From an uncultured Candidatus Saccharibacteria bacterium (GTDB taxonomy: Bacteria > Patescibacteriota > Saccharimonadia > Saccharimonadales > Saccharimonadaceae): DNA of 35,895 nucleotides. Made by a program: the position numbers and the translations under genes. The stretch lies in NCBI GenBank assembly GCA_948851665.1, contig CAQOWG010000010.1, positions 1 to 35,895 of the forward strand, in the 5' to 3' direction. Below are positions 15,395 through 21,152 of this stretch, piece by piece. Positions within the stretch are counted from its first letter, which is position 1. The number at the start of each line of letters is the position of its first letter. The notes beneath the pieces were generated by a model. It worked only from the letters and a program-made list of their open reading frames with translations, ran no database searches and had not been told where the DNA came from.

Positions 15395-16210
15395 ATGGAC
15401 GGAAAGGTACTCTTAAAGAGAATATATAAAATCCACGACGATACCCAACGTAAGCTAAAGTCGTTTCATCGACAATACCAGGCAATCGCTGCGGCGCAAG
15501 AAGATAGTGGCATGTCCTTTGGAGTTCAAACATATCGTGACACCAGTAGCACGGCAGTCGCCACGTCGCTGAGGGCAATTGACAAAGTACGCAACTTAGA
15601 TGTAGAAGTTGTAGATTTTACTGAAGCGTTGCAAAAGAAGCTATTGAATGTTTTACCTGATTCACCAATAAAGTTAAAGCGCTTACTCGACAAAGAAGTT
15701 AAACAAGAGCCTATTATTACTGAGGGAGTTTACGATCTTCCGCAATCTTTCTATAAGACGGCTCGCCATATTAACCAGCTAAATAATGTACTCGCTCAGA
15801 TAGGCTTAATTGCCAAAGAGATAGAAAAAATTTTAGATAAAAAGGTCATCAAGCTCGAATACATTAGTGTAGTTAGTTATGATCGAGCTAAAAGCGTATT
15901 GACAATAAATAGCAAAAAACAAACTGTTGGAGATAGGAGCCAGCGCAAAAGTGCCCTGCTTACTGCCTTATTTGGAGATAAGCGCCATAATTTAGTGTCC
16001 CACGATGTCGACGACGCTCGGGTGTTTGAAATGATAAAAGAGATAGACCCAGAGAAGTATAAAAATAAAACACAGCAACGTAAATGCGCTCTAGATGCTT
16101 ACAAACGTGTTAATGACGAAATTCGCAAAAAGATCCCGACCCCTAACGGAGAAGACTTAATTATACGAAGAGAGAACGGATTTACGATAAATCCAAAGCT
16201 TGTTAAATAG
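15395..16210 (+). CDS. unknown protein, possible winged-helix C-terminus
   Basis: 271 aa, not recognised. The N-terminal ~140 residues look helical. The C-terminal ~110 resemble a winged-helix or helical DNA-binding unit (SVLTINSKKQTVGDRSQRKSA, ALLTALFGDKRHN, ending ENGFTINPK), but this is a weak call. A full AAAGGAGGTCATC match to the 16S tail lies 22 nt before the ATG, too far for normal use; a TATAAT also ends one base before the ATG. The in-frame TAA at 15383 excludes a longer ATG start, so this start may be non-standard. Confidence 0.55.
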   Translation: MDGKVLLKRIYKIHDDTQRKLKSFHRQYQAIAAAQEDSGMSFGVQTYRDTSSTAVATSLRAIDKVRNLDVEVVDFTEALQKKLLNVLPDSPIKLKRLLDKEVKQEPIITEGVYDLPQSFYKTARHINQLNNVLAQIGLIAKEIEKILDKKVIKLEYISVVSYDRAKSVLTINSKKQTVGDRSQRKSALLTALFGDKRHNLVSHDVDDARVFEMIKEIDPEKYKNKTQQRKCALDAYKRVNDEIRKKIPTPNGEDLIIRRENGFTINPKLVK

Positions 16211-16240
16211 TCTTCCCTGTAATTCTTAAGAATTTCTAGC

Positions 16241-16263
16241 ACGCTATTTTGAGACAATAGCGT
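16241..16263. promoter_or_regulatory. 8-bp hairpin/operator directly before the small ORF
   Basis: ACGCTATT (16241-16248) and AATAGCGT (16256-16263) form a perfect inverted repeat ending one base before the ATG at 16265. It overlaps a possible -10 (GACAAT, 16253-16258) with the 6-nt leaderless spacing, so it may be an operator. Confidence 0.5.
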
Positions 16264-16264
16264 C

Positions 16265-16471
16265 ATGAACACGAATGATGCAAATATTAAAGAAGATGGG
16301 AACGGGCATTTAGATTCGTGTTCAGAGAAAAATGCGGAGGAAAAGTCAGCTAGTGATCTTGCTCTCTTTCTCTATGAACTCTACAAGCAACAAACTACGG
16401 CTCAAGGCCAGAAAGGAAGTAATGAGCAGCCCCAAAATCAAAGCGATGGCACTTTGTCGCGTGTCGTCTGA
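16265..16471 (+). CDS. small acidic ORF overlapping the recombinase start
   Basis: 68 aa (MNTNDANIKEDG...), acidic and Gln-rich at its end. It overlaps the recombinase start at 16422 by 50 bp in another frame, so it may couple or control recombinase translation. The promoter-like GACAAT six bases before the ATG supports it; composition alone does not prove it is a gene. Confidence 0.45.
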   Translation: MNTNDANIKEDGNGHLDSCSEKNAEEKSASDLALFLYELYKQQTTAQGQKGSNEQPQNQSDGTLSRVV

Positions 16472-18020
16472 CGAACAGCTAAAAAATCACAGTCTTGCAC
16501 GTCAAAATGAAGCAGTCTACAAAACGGCCGAGAAGCTAAAAGTTGAAATTCCGCCTGAATACATCTGGAGCGGTAGTGTCTCTAGCAAAACTGGCACCAA
16601 CGTTCACCGTAAGGATTTACAAGAGATGGTGCAGGCTTGCAAGAAAGATAAGAAAATTAAGTATTTGATTATCGACGAACCAGACCGTTTTATGCGCTCG
16701 ATCGACGAGGCTTTCCATTTTGAAGTGGAATTCAAGAAATATGGCGTAAGAGTTTGGTATACAGATAATGAACTTAATAGCGATACAACAATGGCGAAGT
16801 TTATGCGGTTTATGAAATACTTTCAAGCCGAAAGCTCAAATAACGAGCGCATGCATAAAACCATTGCTGGGCAAACTAGTGCCATTAACGCTGGTCGCTA
16901 CCCATACCAGCCGCTAAGAGGCTATAAGAAAGGAATAATAAGCGGCGTACCAGAGAAAGATGGCCGTAAGGCTGACATTATGCAAGACGTTCTAAAGAGA
17001 CTAGCGGCGGGAATGCTTAATCTAACGGAATCGCTCAAAGAATATAATCGACTGGCGGCAACTATCTATGCCATACCGAAAGAAGTTAAAATGGACAAGT
17101 GGAAAAAGCTGGTTGTCAATCCATTTTATGCGGGAATTATCGTGATGGACAAAAATGTTAAAGCCAGAAATGAGCACGGCCTACATGAACCACTAATTAC
17201 AAAAGACGAACATCGCCGAATCTGCGAGCTAGTTGAGGAGAGCAAGAAACATAAAGTTCATAACGGTGCCAACAAACAGGGTAATCCAGAATTCCCGCTT
17301 AATGGCTTGCTCAGACACGCAGACTGTCCGCGCACTCATAGTAAGTACGATAAGTTTGTCGGGCTAAATCAACATGCGAAAACCCGCGTCTACCCAAAGT
17401 ACCGTTGCCGTGGTTGCTATTGCTCCATAAATAGAGACGAGCTTAATCATAAGGTTATAGAAGTCTGCAATTCTATTGACATGACAGAACGGGGGCGTAA
17501 GTTATTCTTGAGCGCGCTGCAAGAAATATGGATTAGGCAAGAAGATAACGCAATGCAGCGCAAACAGAGCCTAACGGCAGCGCTAATTGACGCGAAGAAG
17601 ACCGTAGACAAACACACCAGAGCCTATATTGACGAAACTGACCCAGATATTAAGAATTCGATTAAAGAAGTGCTCAACAAGAGTCGAGACCAAGCCGATC
17701 GTCTAGAGAAGATGTTAAACGAAGTGGGCGAAACAGCTAACCTCGAAAGAGAGGAGTTTACACGCTTTGCACTAGAGTTCATTGATAATTTAGGCACTCA
17801 CTTAATTTCACTTTCCCCTGATAACGCGAAAAAGTGTAAACAAATTCTGTTTCCAGACGGTTTTTGGACTGTTGATGCTAAAAATGTTTACACTCGCCAA
17901 ATTAGCCCAATTTACAGATACAGAAATAAAAAATTTTCAGCAAATTGCGCTGAAAATCCCTTATGGTGCGAGTGGAGAGAATCGAACTCTCATCCCAAGT
18001 TTGGAAAACTTGTATACTAA
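16422..18020 (+). CDS. large serine recombinase (integrase of the element)
   Basis: 532 aa. The N-terminal resolvase domain has catalytic Ser15 in CRVSSDEQ and the later DEPDRFMRS helix. The Recombinase domain follows (RYPYQPLRGYKKG, then NPFYAGIIV). A zinc-ribbon-like region (HADCPRTHS, YRCRGCYCS) precedes a coiled coil (about 360-430). The start is set by AAAGGAAGTA before the ATG at 16422. The reading frame runs through the tRNA terminator and att core and stops inside tRNA-Gly antisense, giving the C-terminus CEWRESNSHPKFGKLVY. In an excised circle the frame would instead continue into left-end sequence for 22 codons to a TAA at 9361. It should catalyse integration and excision at tRNA-Gly. 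Confidence 0.9.
   Translation: MSSPKIKAMALCRVSSDEQLKNHSLARQNEAVYKTAEKLKVEIPPEYIWSGSVSSKTGTNVHRKDLQEMVQACKKDKKIKYLIIDEPDRFMRSIDEAFHFEVEFKKYGVRVWYTDNELNSDTTMAKFMRFMKYFQAESSNNERMHKTIAGQTSAINAGRYPYQPLRGYKKGIISGVPEKDGRKADIMQDVLKRLAAGMLNLTESLKEYNRLAATIYAIPKEVKMDKWKKLVVNPFYAGIIVMDKNVKARNEHGLHEPLITKDEHRRICELVEESKKHKVHNGANKQGNPEFPLNGLLRHADCPRTHSKYDKFVGLNQHAKTRVYPKYRCRGCYCSINRDELNHKVIEVCNSIDMTERGRKLFLSALQEIWIRQEDNAMQRKQSLTAALIDAKKTVDKHTRAYIDETDPDIKNSIKEVLNKSRDQADRLEKMLNEVGETANLEREEFTRFALEFIDNLGTHLISLSPDNAKKCKQILFPDGFWTVDAKNVYTRQISPIYRYRNKKFSANCAENPLWCEWRESNSHPKFGKLVY
17928..17957 (-). terminator. element-supplied terminator behind tRNA-Gly
   Basis: On the minus strand ATTTTCAGC and GCTGAAAAT form a 9-bp stem with a 7-nt loop, followed by TTTTTT. 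It lies 6 bp past the tRNA CCA and within recombinase coding sequence. It replaces the hairpin displaced to 9248-9289. Confidence 0.8.
17964..17972 (-). other. attR core inside tRNA-Gly
   Basis: Same nine bases as 9286-9294. Beyond it the tRNA continues on one side and element DNA begins on the other. Confidence 0.65.
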
Positions 18021-18038
18021 CCGCTGTACTACACTCGC
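17964..18038 (-). tRNA. tRNA-Gly (anticodon TCC), CCA encoded
   Basis: Acceptor GCGAGTG/CACTCGC, discriminator A and encoded CCA (17964-17966). The anticodon stem CAAGT/ACTTG encloses the loop TTTCCAA, giving TCC. The T arm GAGAG-TTCGATT-CTCTC is intact. The 3' nine bases are the att core of the element, yet the gene is complete, so integration restored it. Confidence 0.95.
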
Positions 18039-18045
18039 AATGACC

Positions 18046-18123
18046 TGGGGTGGGATATCGGAATTGAACCGACGACCTTCTGGACCACAATCAGACGCTC
18101 TAACCATCTGAGCTAATCCCACC
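18046..18123 (-). tRNA. tRNA-His (anticodon GTG), CCA encoded
   Basis: Acceptor GTGGGAT/ATCCCAC, discriminator C and encoded CCA (18046-18048). The anticodon loop TTGTGGT gives GTG. The extra G-1 needed by histidyl-tRNA synthetase is encoded at 18123 and faces C73. It is transcribed together with tRNA-Gly. Confidence 0.95.
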
Positions 18124-18139
18124 ACACCGGGTCGTTATT

Positions 18140-18168
18140 ATTATAGCATGCGCTGAGCGAATAGACAA
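18140..18168 (-). promoter_or_regulatory. tRNA-His/tRNA-Gly promoter
   Basis: Minus-strand TTGTCT (18163-18168), 17-bp spacer, TATAAT (18140-18145), about 10 bp before the tRNA-His start region. Confidence 0.85.
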
Positions 18169-18199
18169 GGCGGAGTGCAAAAATATTTTCCTTTTCTCT

Positions 18200-18222
18200 A
18201 TTAGCTGTTAATTTACTCGCTA
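18200..18222 (+). repeat. second copy of the conserved block at 167-190
   Basis: ATTAGCTGTTAATTTACTCGCTA, with TTAGC and GCTAA as short inverted ends. It lies about 25 bp upstream of the FISUMP fragment and upstream of the tRNA promoter on the other strand. Confidence 0.45.
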
Positions 18223-18480
18223 AATTTAGATAACGGCGCCAGCACCCCCAACTATAACCGTATTAATGAATGGTCTCTCCAGTTCCTGCGTACTGGCTAC
18301 TACTACCGTTCCTACGGCGGCCTCGCCTCGCGTACGACGTCTGGCTACTGGTGGTCTGCTACGGCTGGTTCCGCTGCCTACGGGCACCACCTGGCTACGT
18401 ATACCGGCTACGTCTACGCCCAGGGTAACAGTTGGCGTGGCAACGGTTTTGCTCTGCGCTGCGTGAGCGCGAAGAAATGA
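18205..18480 (+). pseudogene. FISUMP-domain C-terminal fragment (no start codon)
   Basis: The frame opens after a TAG at 18202 and ends at the TGA at 18478, 91 codons without an ATG. It encodes NYNRINEWSLQFLRTG, then a Gly/Tyr/Ser-rich stretch with SGYWWSAT and the terminal GNGFALRCVSAKK. The WWSAT...GFxLRCV pattern is typical of the C-terminus of FISUMP and related lectin-like surface domains. GC content and codon choice are visibly higher than in neighbours. It may be a decayed gene, or a silent or donor cassette for an expressed copy elsewhere. Its first 50 bp of homology repeats inverted at 6-55. No gene is seen in 18481-18602. Confidence 0.65.
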
Positions 18481-18602
18481 ACATTTTTGCATTTTTGTTC
18501 ATTTCATTTTCCCAAAATAACAGGGGTAAAAGTGAAATTTCTAGTGTATAATTTTTGAAAAATGTGCATTAAACTATACTACGCAACGCAGAACAGAATT
18601 GA

Positions 18603-19958
18603 TTATTGGAAGAAGAAAAGATAGGCCAATGCACCAACGGCGACGCCAAGCAAAATAGTGATCAAAAGTAAGAAGAAAAGTGGAATATGTGAGCGATGCG
18701 CGGACGGAATAATAACTGTCAAATCATCACGGGTGGAAGGTTGTGAGGCGGTGGCCTTAGGTTTCTTGGCGGGTTTCGGTTTTTTCTCGTAACGATTATG
18801 CTTAGGGCGATCAGTTAGTTTTTGGCCAGCATAGACAGTAGCAGCCGGCTCGCGAGTGGACGGTCCCCCAGAGAGTGGGCGCTTGTCGACCTCAGCATTT
18901 TGGAGGAAGAAAGGTGATTGGCTGCTGAGGGCATAGCGATTATTGTCGGGGTGGTCCGGCTGGTCGGATTTGTGAGCGATCGGATCACCATAATCTTCGA
19001 TTACGCCAAGCTGAGAATCGGGGATAGACTGAGCAGCGGCGGTGGCAGCATCAAGGTCGTTGGTCTTTTTGGCCCAGCGTGGCAAATCGGAGTATTCTCG
19101 CGGAGCTTCAATCATGCCATAAATATGTGTGGCACGATCAGGCTGCTCGGTCGAAGGAGCGTTCGCGGGCATGGAATGGCTAGGGTTGAGAAAATCCTCG
19201 GCTTTATAGGGTCGCTGGCGGCGTGGGTCGCTCGTAGCATAGCCCTTAGGAGCGGAGCGGAAGCGATTCTTGATTGAGTCAAGCGGACGATTGGATTTGG
19301 GAGCAGCCAGAGCAAGGCGAGCCTTGGCGGCACTACCTTGAGTTGGTTTAGCGGAAGGACGAGCCTTAGGCGGGATGATATCCTCAGTGCGCGGACGAGC
19401 GATGTCTTGGAAAACGCGAGGGTTTTCGGTATGAGCCACACGAGGGATGGGTTTGACGGCTAGGGACTGTTTTTTGGTACGCAGAGTATCGCCGGCCGGA
19501 CGACGAGCAGAATTACGCGAAGAGGCTGGAGCACGAGAAATTAGTGGCGGTTTTTTAGGCCCAAGTTTAAGTGAAGTGCGGACAACAGGAGCGGTTGAAG
19601 AGTTAGATTTAGCCTGTTTGGCGGCTGAACGAGTAACTGCTACTTCGGCACGACCAGCAAGAGGATCGACGGAACCAGTGACGGGTTTTGGTTTCTGGGG
19701 TGGTTTTGGTGCAGCCTGGCGAAGCAAGGCCGAAGCAGAAGGCCGGACTGATTCGCGCTGGCCAGCATCACGACGGTGTAGACTGGCAGCAGATTTATCG
19801 TCGCGCTTTTTCGTGTTGGATGCAGAATTGATGATTTCCTTGGCGGAAGAGGCTAGATAGTCACTGAGTCCAGTTTTAGCCGAGCCATCAGCATACATGG
19901 CATTAATCGCGTCTTTGGCGGATTTAGCAGGACGAAGAGTGGGCTCGGTACGATCCAT
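18603..19958 (-). CDS. long disordered protein with C-terminal TM anchor
   Basis: 451 aa. About 415 residues are low-complexity, rich in Lys, Arg, Pro, Ala and Ser with no recognisable domain; the last ~28 (HIPLFFLLLITILLGVAVGA...) are one TM helix. This tail-anchored layout would leave the basic region in the cytoplasm. It may act as a scaffold or bind acidic polymers; this is inference. It starts 12 bp after the tpiA stop, behind AGAGG, so it is co-transcribed with tpiA. Confidence 0.75.
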   Translation of the reverse strand: MDRTEPTLRPAKSAKDAINAMYADGSAKTGLSDYLASSAKEIINSASNTKKRDDKSAASLHRRDAGQRESVRPSASALLRQAAPKPPQKPKPVTGSVDPLAGRAEVAVTRSAAKQAKSNSSTAPVVRTSLKLGPKKPPLISRAPASSRNSARRPAGDTLRTKKQSLAVKPIPRVAHTENPRVFQDIARPRTEDIIPPKARPSAKPTQGSAAKARLALAAPKSNRPLDSIKNRFRSAPKGYATSDPRRQRPYKAEDFLNPSHSMPANAPSTEQPDRATHIYGMIEAPREYSDLPRWAKKTNDLDAATAAAQSIPDSQLGVIEDYGDPIAHKSDQPDHPDNNRYALSSQSPFFLQNAEVDKRPLSGGPSTREPAATVYAGQKLTDRPKHNRYEKKPKPAKKPKATASQPSTRDDLTVIIPSAHRSHIPLFFLLLITILLGVAVGALAYLFFFQ

Positions 19959-19970
19959 GGCAACCTCTAA

Positions 19971-20741
19971 TTAGGATATGACTTTCTTGGCAGTATCAAT
20001 AATGTCAATGAATTGATCGGCAATTAAACTAGCACCACCAATCAAAAGACCATTCACACCAGGTACGGTGAGATAGGCGCCGGCGTTGGTGGGCTTAACG
20101 CTACCGCCGTACAAAATTGGGATGGCTTCGGCAATACTGCTGCTATAAGTGTCGGTCAAAGTGCGGCGGATAAAGGTGACGATTTCGGCAACCTCATCGG
20201 GCGTGGCGATGTGGGCGTCAGTAGTGGAGCTGATAGCCCAGATAGGCTCGTAAGCGATGATAACCTTATTGATGTCTTCGGCGGAAACTTCGGAAAGACC
20301 ACCGAGTAATTGGTCGCGTACCACGTCGGAAGTTTCGCCAAAAGTGCGTTCGGTCGACGTCTCGCCGATGCAGAGAATTGGCGTGATATTGTTGCGCAAG
20401 GCAGCAGCGACAGCTAGACGAACTTGTTTATCGCTTTCGTGGAAAAGTTGACGGCGTTCGGAATGGCCGATAATGCAATAATCGACTAGGCCGCGTAGCT
20501 GCGCGAAAGAAACTTCCCCGGTGTAGGCACCAAAATCATGTGGATTGGCGGTCTGGGCGGCAAGGCGCAGTTTCTTGCGATCAATCTGGAGCGAAAGTGG
20601 CTGCAAAGCAATGGCTGAAGGCGCAACGACAATTTCCAAATCACGCGAAGCTCGAATTCGCTCGGTCAATTTATGAAGATACACGGAAGACTCGCCGACC
20701 GCAAAGTTCATCTTCCAATTGCCCACTATGTATGATTTCAT
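19971..20741 (-). CDS. tpiA: triosephosphate isomerase
   Basis: 256 aa. It interconverts glyceraldehyde-3-phosphate and dihydroxyacetone phosphate in glycolysis. Catalytic residues are visible: K10 in GNWKMN, H93 in IIGHSERR, E165 in YEPIWAI, and the phosphate-binding YGGSVKPTNA and NGLLIGGASL. The flexible loop 6, normally AIGTGKTATP, here reads AISSTTDAHIATP. This is three residues longer and lacks both glycines and the lysine. The ATG at 20741 is preferred over a longer ORF because TATAAT (20748-20753) ends six bases before it, implying leaderless mRNA. A large palindrome covers this promoter. The basic tail-anchored protein gene follows in the same transcript. Confidence 0.95.
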   Translation of the reverse strand: MKSYIVGNWKMNFAVGESSVYLHKLTERIRASRDLEIVVAPSAIALQPLSLQIDRKKLRLAAQTANPHDFGAYTGEVSFAQLRGLVDYCIIGHSERRQLFHESDKQVRLAVAAALRNNITPILCIGETSTERTFGETSDVVRDQLLGGLSEVSAEDINKVIIAYEPIWAISSTTDAHIATPDEVAEIVTFIRRTLTDTYSSSIAEAIPILYGGSVKPTNAGAYLTVPGVNGLLIGGASLIADQFIDIIDTAKKVIS

Positions 20742-20867
20742 AAGTATATTATACCACGCCATAAAGGGTTTGAAATACTTTTTGAGAGCTGCGCTCCAGG
20801 GCGCGCGCCCGAGTCCTCATGCTCCCAAAAAGCATTCCAAACCCGTTGTGCTAATAATATACTTATG
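20739..20867. repeat. 129-bp imperfect palindrome over the tpiA start and promoter
   Basis: Outer arms are identical for 14 bp (CATAAGTATATTAT at 20739-20752, its complement at 20854-20867). Inner arms GGGTTTGRAATRCTTTTTGRGAGC match with A/G differences that become G-U pairs in a minus-strand RNA. The centre is GGGCGCGCGCCC (799-810). The right arm duplicates the tpiA -10, spacer and ATG in mirror image, ending in a four-codon ORF (ATG ATT TTG TGG TAA). Confidence 0.8.
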
Positions 20868-20885
20868 ATTTTGTGGTAAATATTC

Positions 20886-20914
20886 TTGACTTTTTTGGTA
20901 AAGTATGATACAAT
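20886..20914 (+). promoter_or_regulatory. promoter for the 459-aa protein gene
   Basis: TTGACT (20886-20891), 17-bp spacer, TACAAT (20909-20914) preceded by TATGA. Confidence 0.8.
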
Positions 20915-20920
20915 GGTAGT

Positions 20921-21152
20921 AAGTACAAGAATACTGTGTCTTAAACGTCTTCTAGTGCTAGCAAATTAAGAATAAGACAGATAATATCTCTTTGCTTTGA
21001 GTAGCTACAAGGCCGCTGGTGGTGGTTTTATAGCTACTCAAAGGTTTCCTCCATGAGTAGCCACGTGGCTGCACAAGACAAGTCTTGTTGCAAAATTGAG
21101 GTAGCCCCTCAGCAGCAACGTGCCAGTTGCGACTGGGAGAAAGGAGATTGAT
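20921..21152 (+). ncRNA. structured 5' leader of the 459-aa protein gene
   Basis: Leader of about 235 nt. A perfect 13-bp stem CTTTGAGTAGCTA (20995-21007) / TAGCTACTCAAAG (21031-21043) is followed by AGCCACGTGGCT, then ACAAGAC/GTCTTGT (21073-21079/21082-21088), GAGG/CCTC and GCAAC/GTTGC hairpins up to the Shine-Dalgarno. GAGTAGCYAC-NN-GGCYGC occurs twice. No U-tract terminator is evident, so control, if any, is probably translational. I cannot match it to a known riboswitch. Confidence 0.55.

Larger units (their letters stand above)
9286..17972. mobile_element. 8.7-kb integrative element in tRNA-Gly(TCC)
   Basis: The 9-mer TGGTGCGAG occurs at 9286-9294 and 17964-17972. Its complement CTCGCACCA is the last nine bases of tRNA-Gly including CCA. 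The left copy lies directly beside a terminator-like hairpin, the right copy inside the intact tRNA, and a serine recombinase gene runs into the right copy. Contents: Schlafen/AlbA-type regulator, HEPN-motif protein, HTH protein, candidate ncRNA, small membrane protein, three unknown proteins, a small ORF and the recombinase. No replication, packaging, structural or conjugation gene is recognisable, so it may depend on a helper or be a defence or cargo island. The 9-bp core is short, so boundaries are inferred. Confidence 0.75.

Noticed and set aside
18266..18466. 66-aa plus-strand ORF and 88-aa minus-strand ORF over the FISUMP fragment
   Set aside because: They are alternate frames of the GC-rich FISUMP sequence. 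Only the +1 frame ending at 18480 shows domain motifs.
1..18480. Diversity-generating retroelement (template/variable repeat pair)
   Set aside because: No reverse transcriptase or accessory gene in the window, and the differences between the two FISUMP copies include T/C changes rather than being confined to template adenines.
18555..18620. 20-codon ORF after a TATAAT at about 18546
   Set aside because: It has leaderless-like spacing but overlaps the end of the 451-aa gene on the other strand and has no coding character.
19447..19860. 137-aa ORF opposite the disordered tail-anchored protein
   Set aside because: GC-rich codon shadow of a low-complexity Lys/Arg/Ala/Pro gene, with no upstream signals or domain features.
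20921..21152. T-box or other known riboswitch
   Set aside because: No T-box AGGGTGGNACCGCG core, no terminator/antiterminator pair, and no other class signature that I could recognise.
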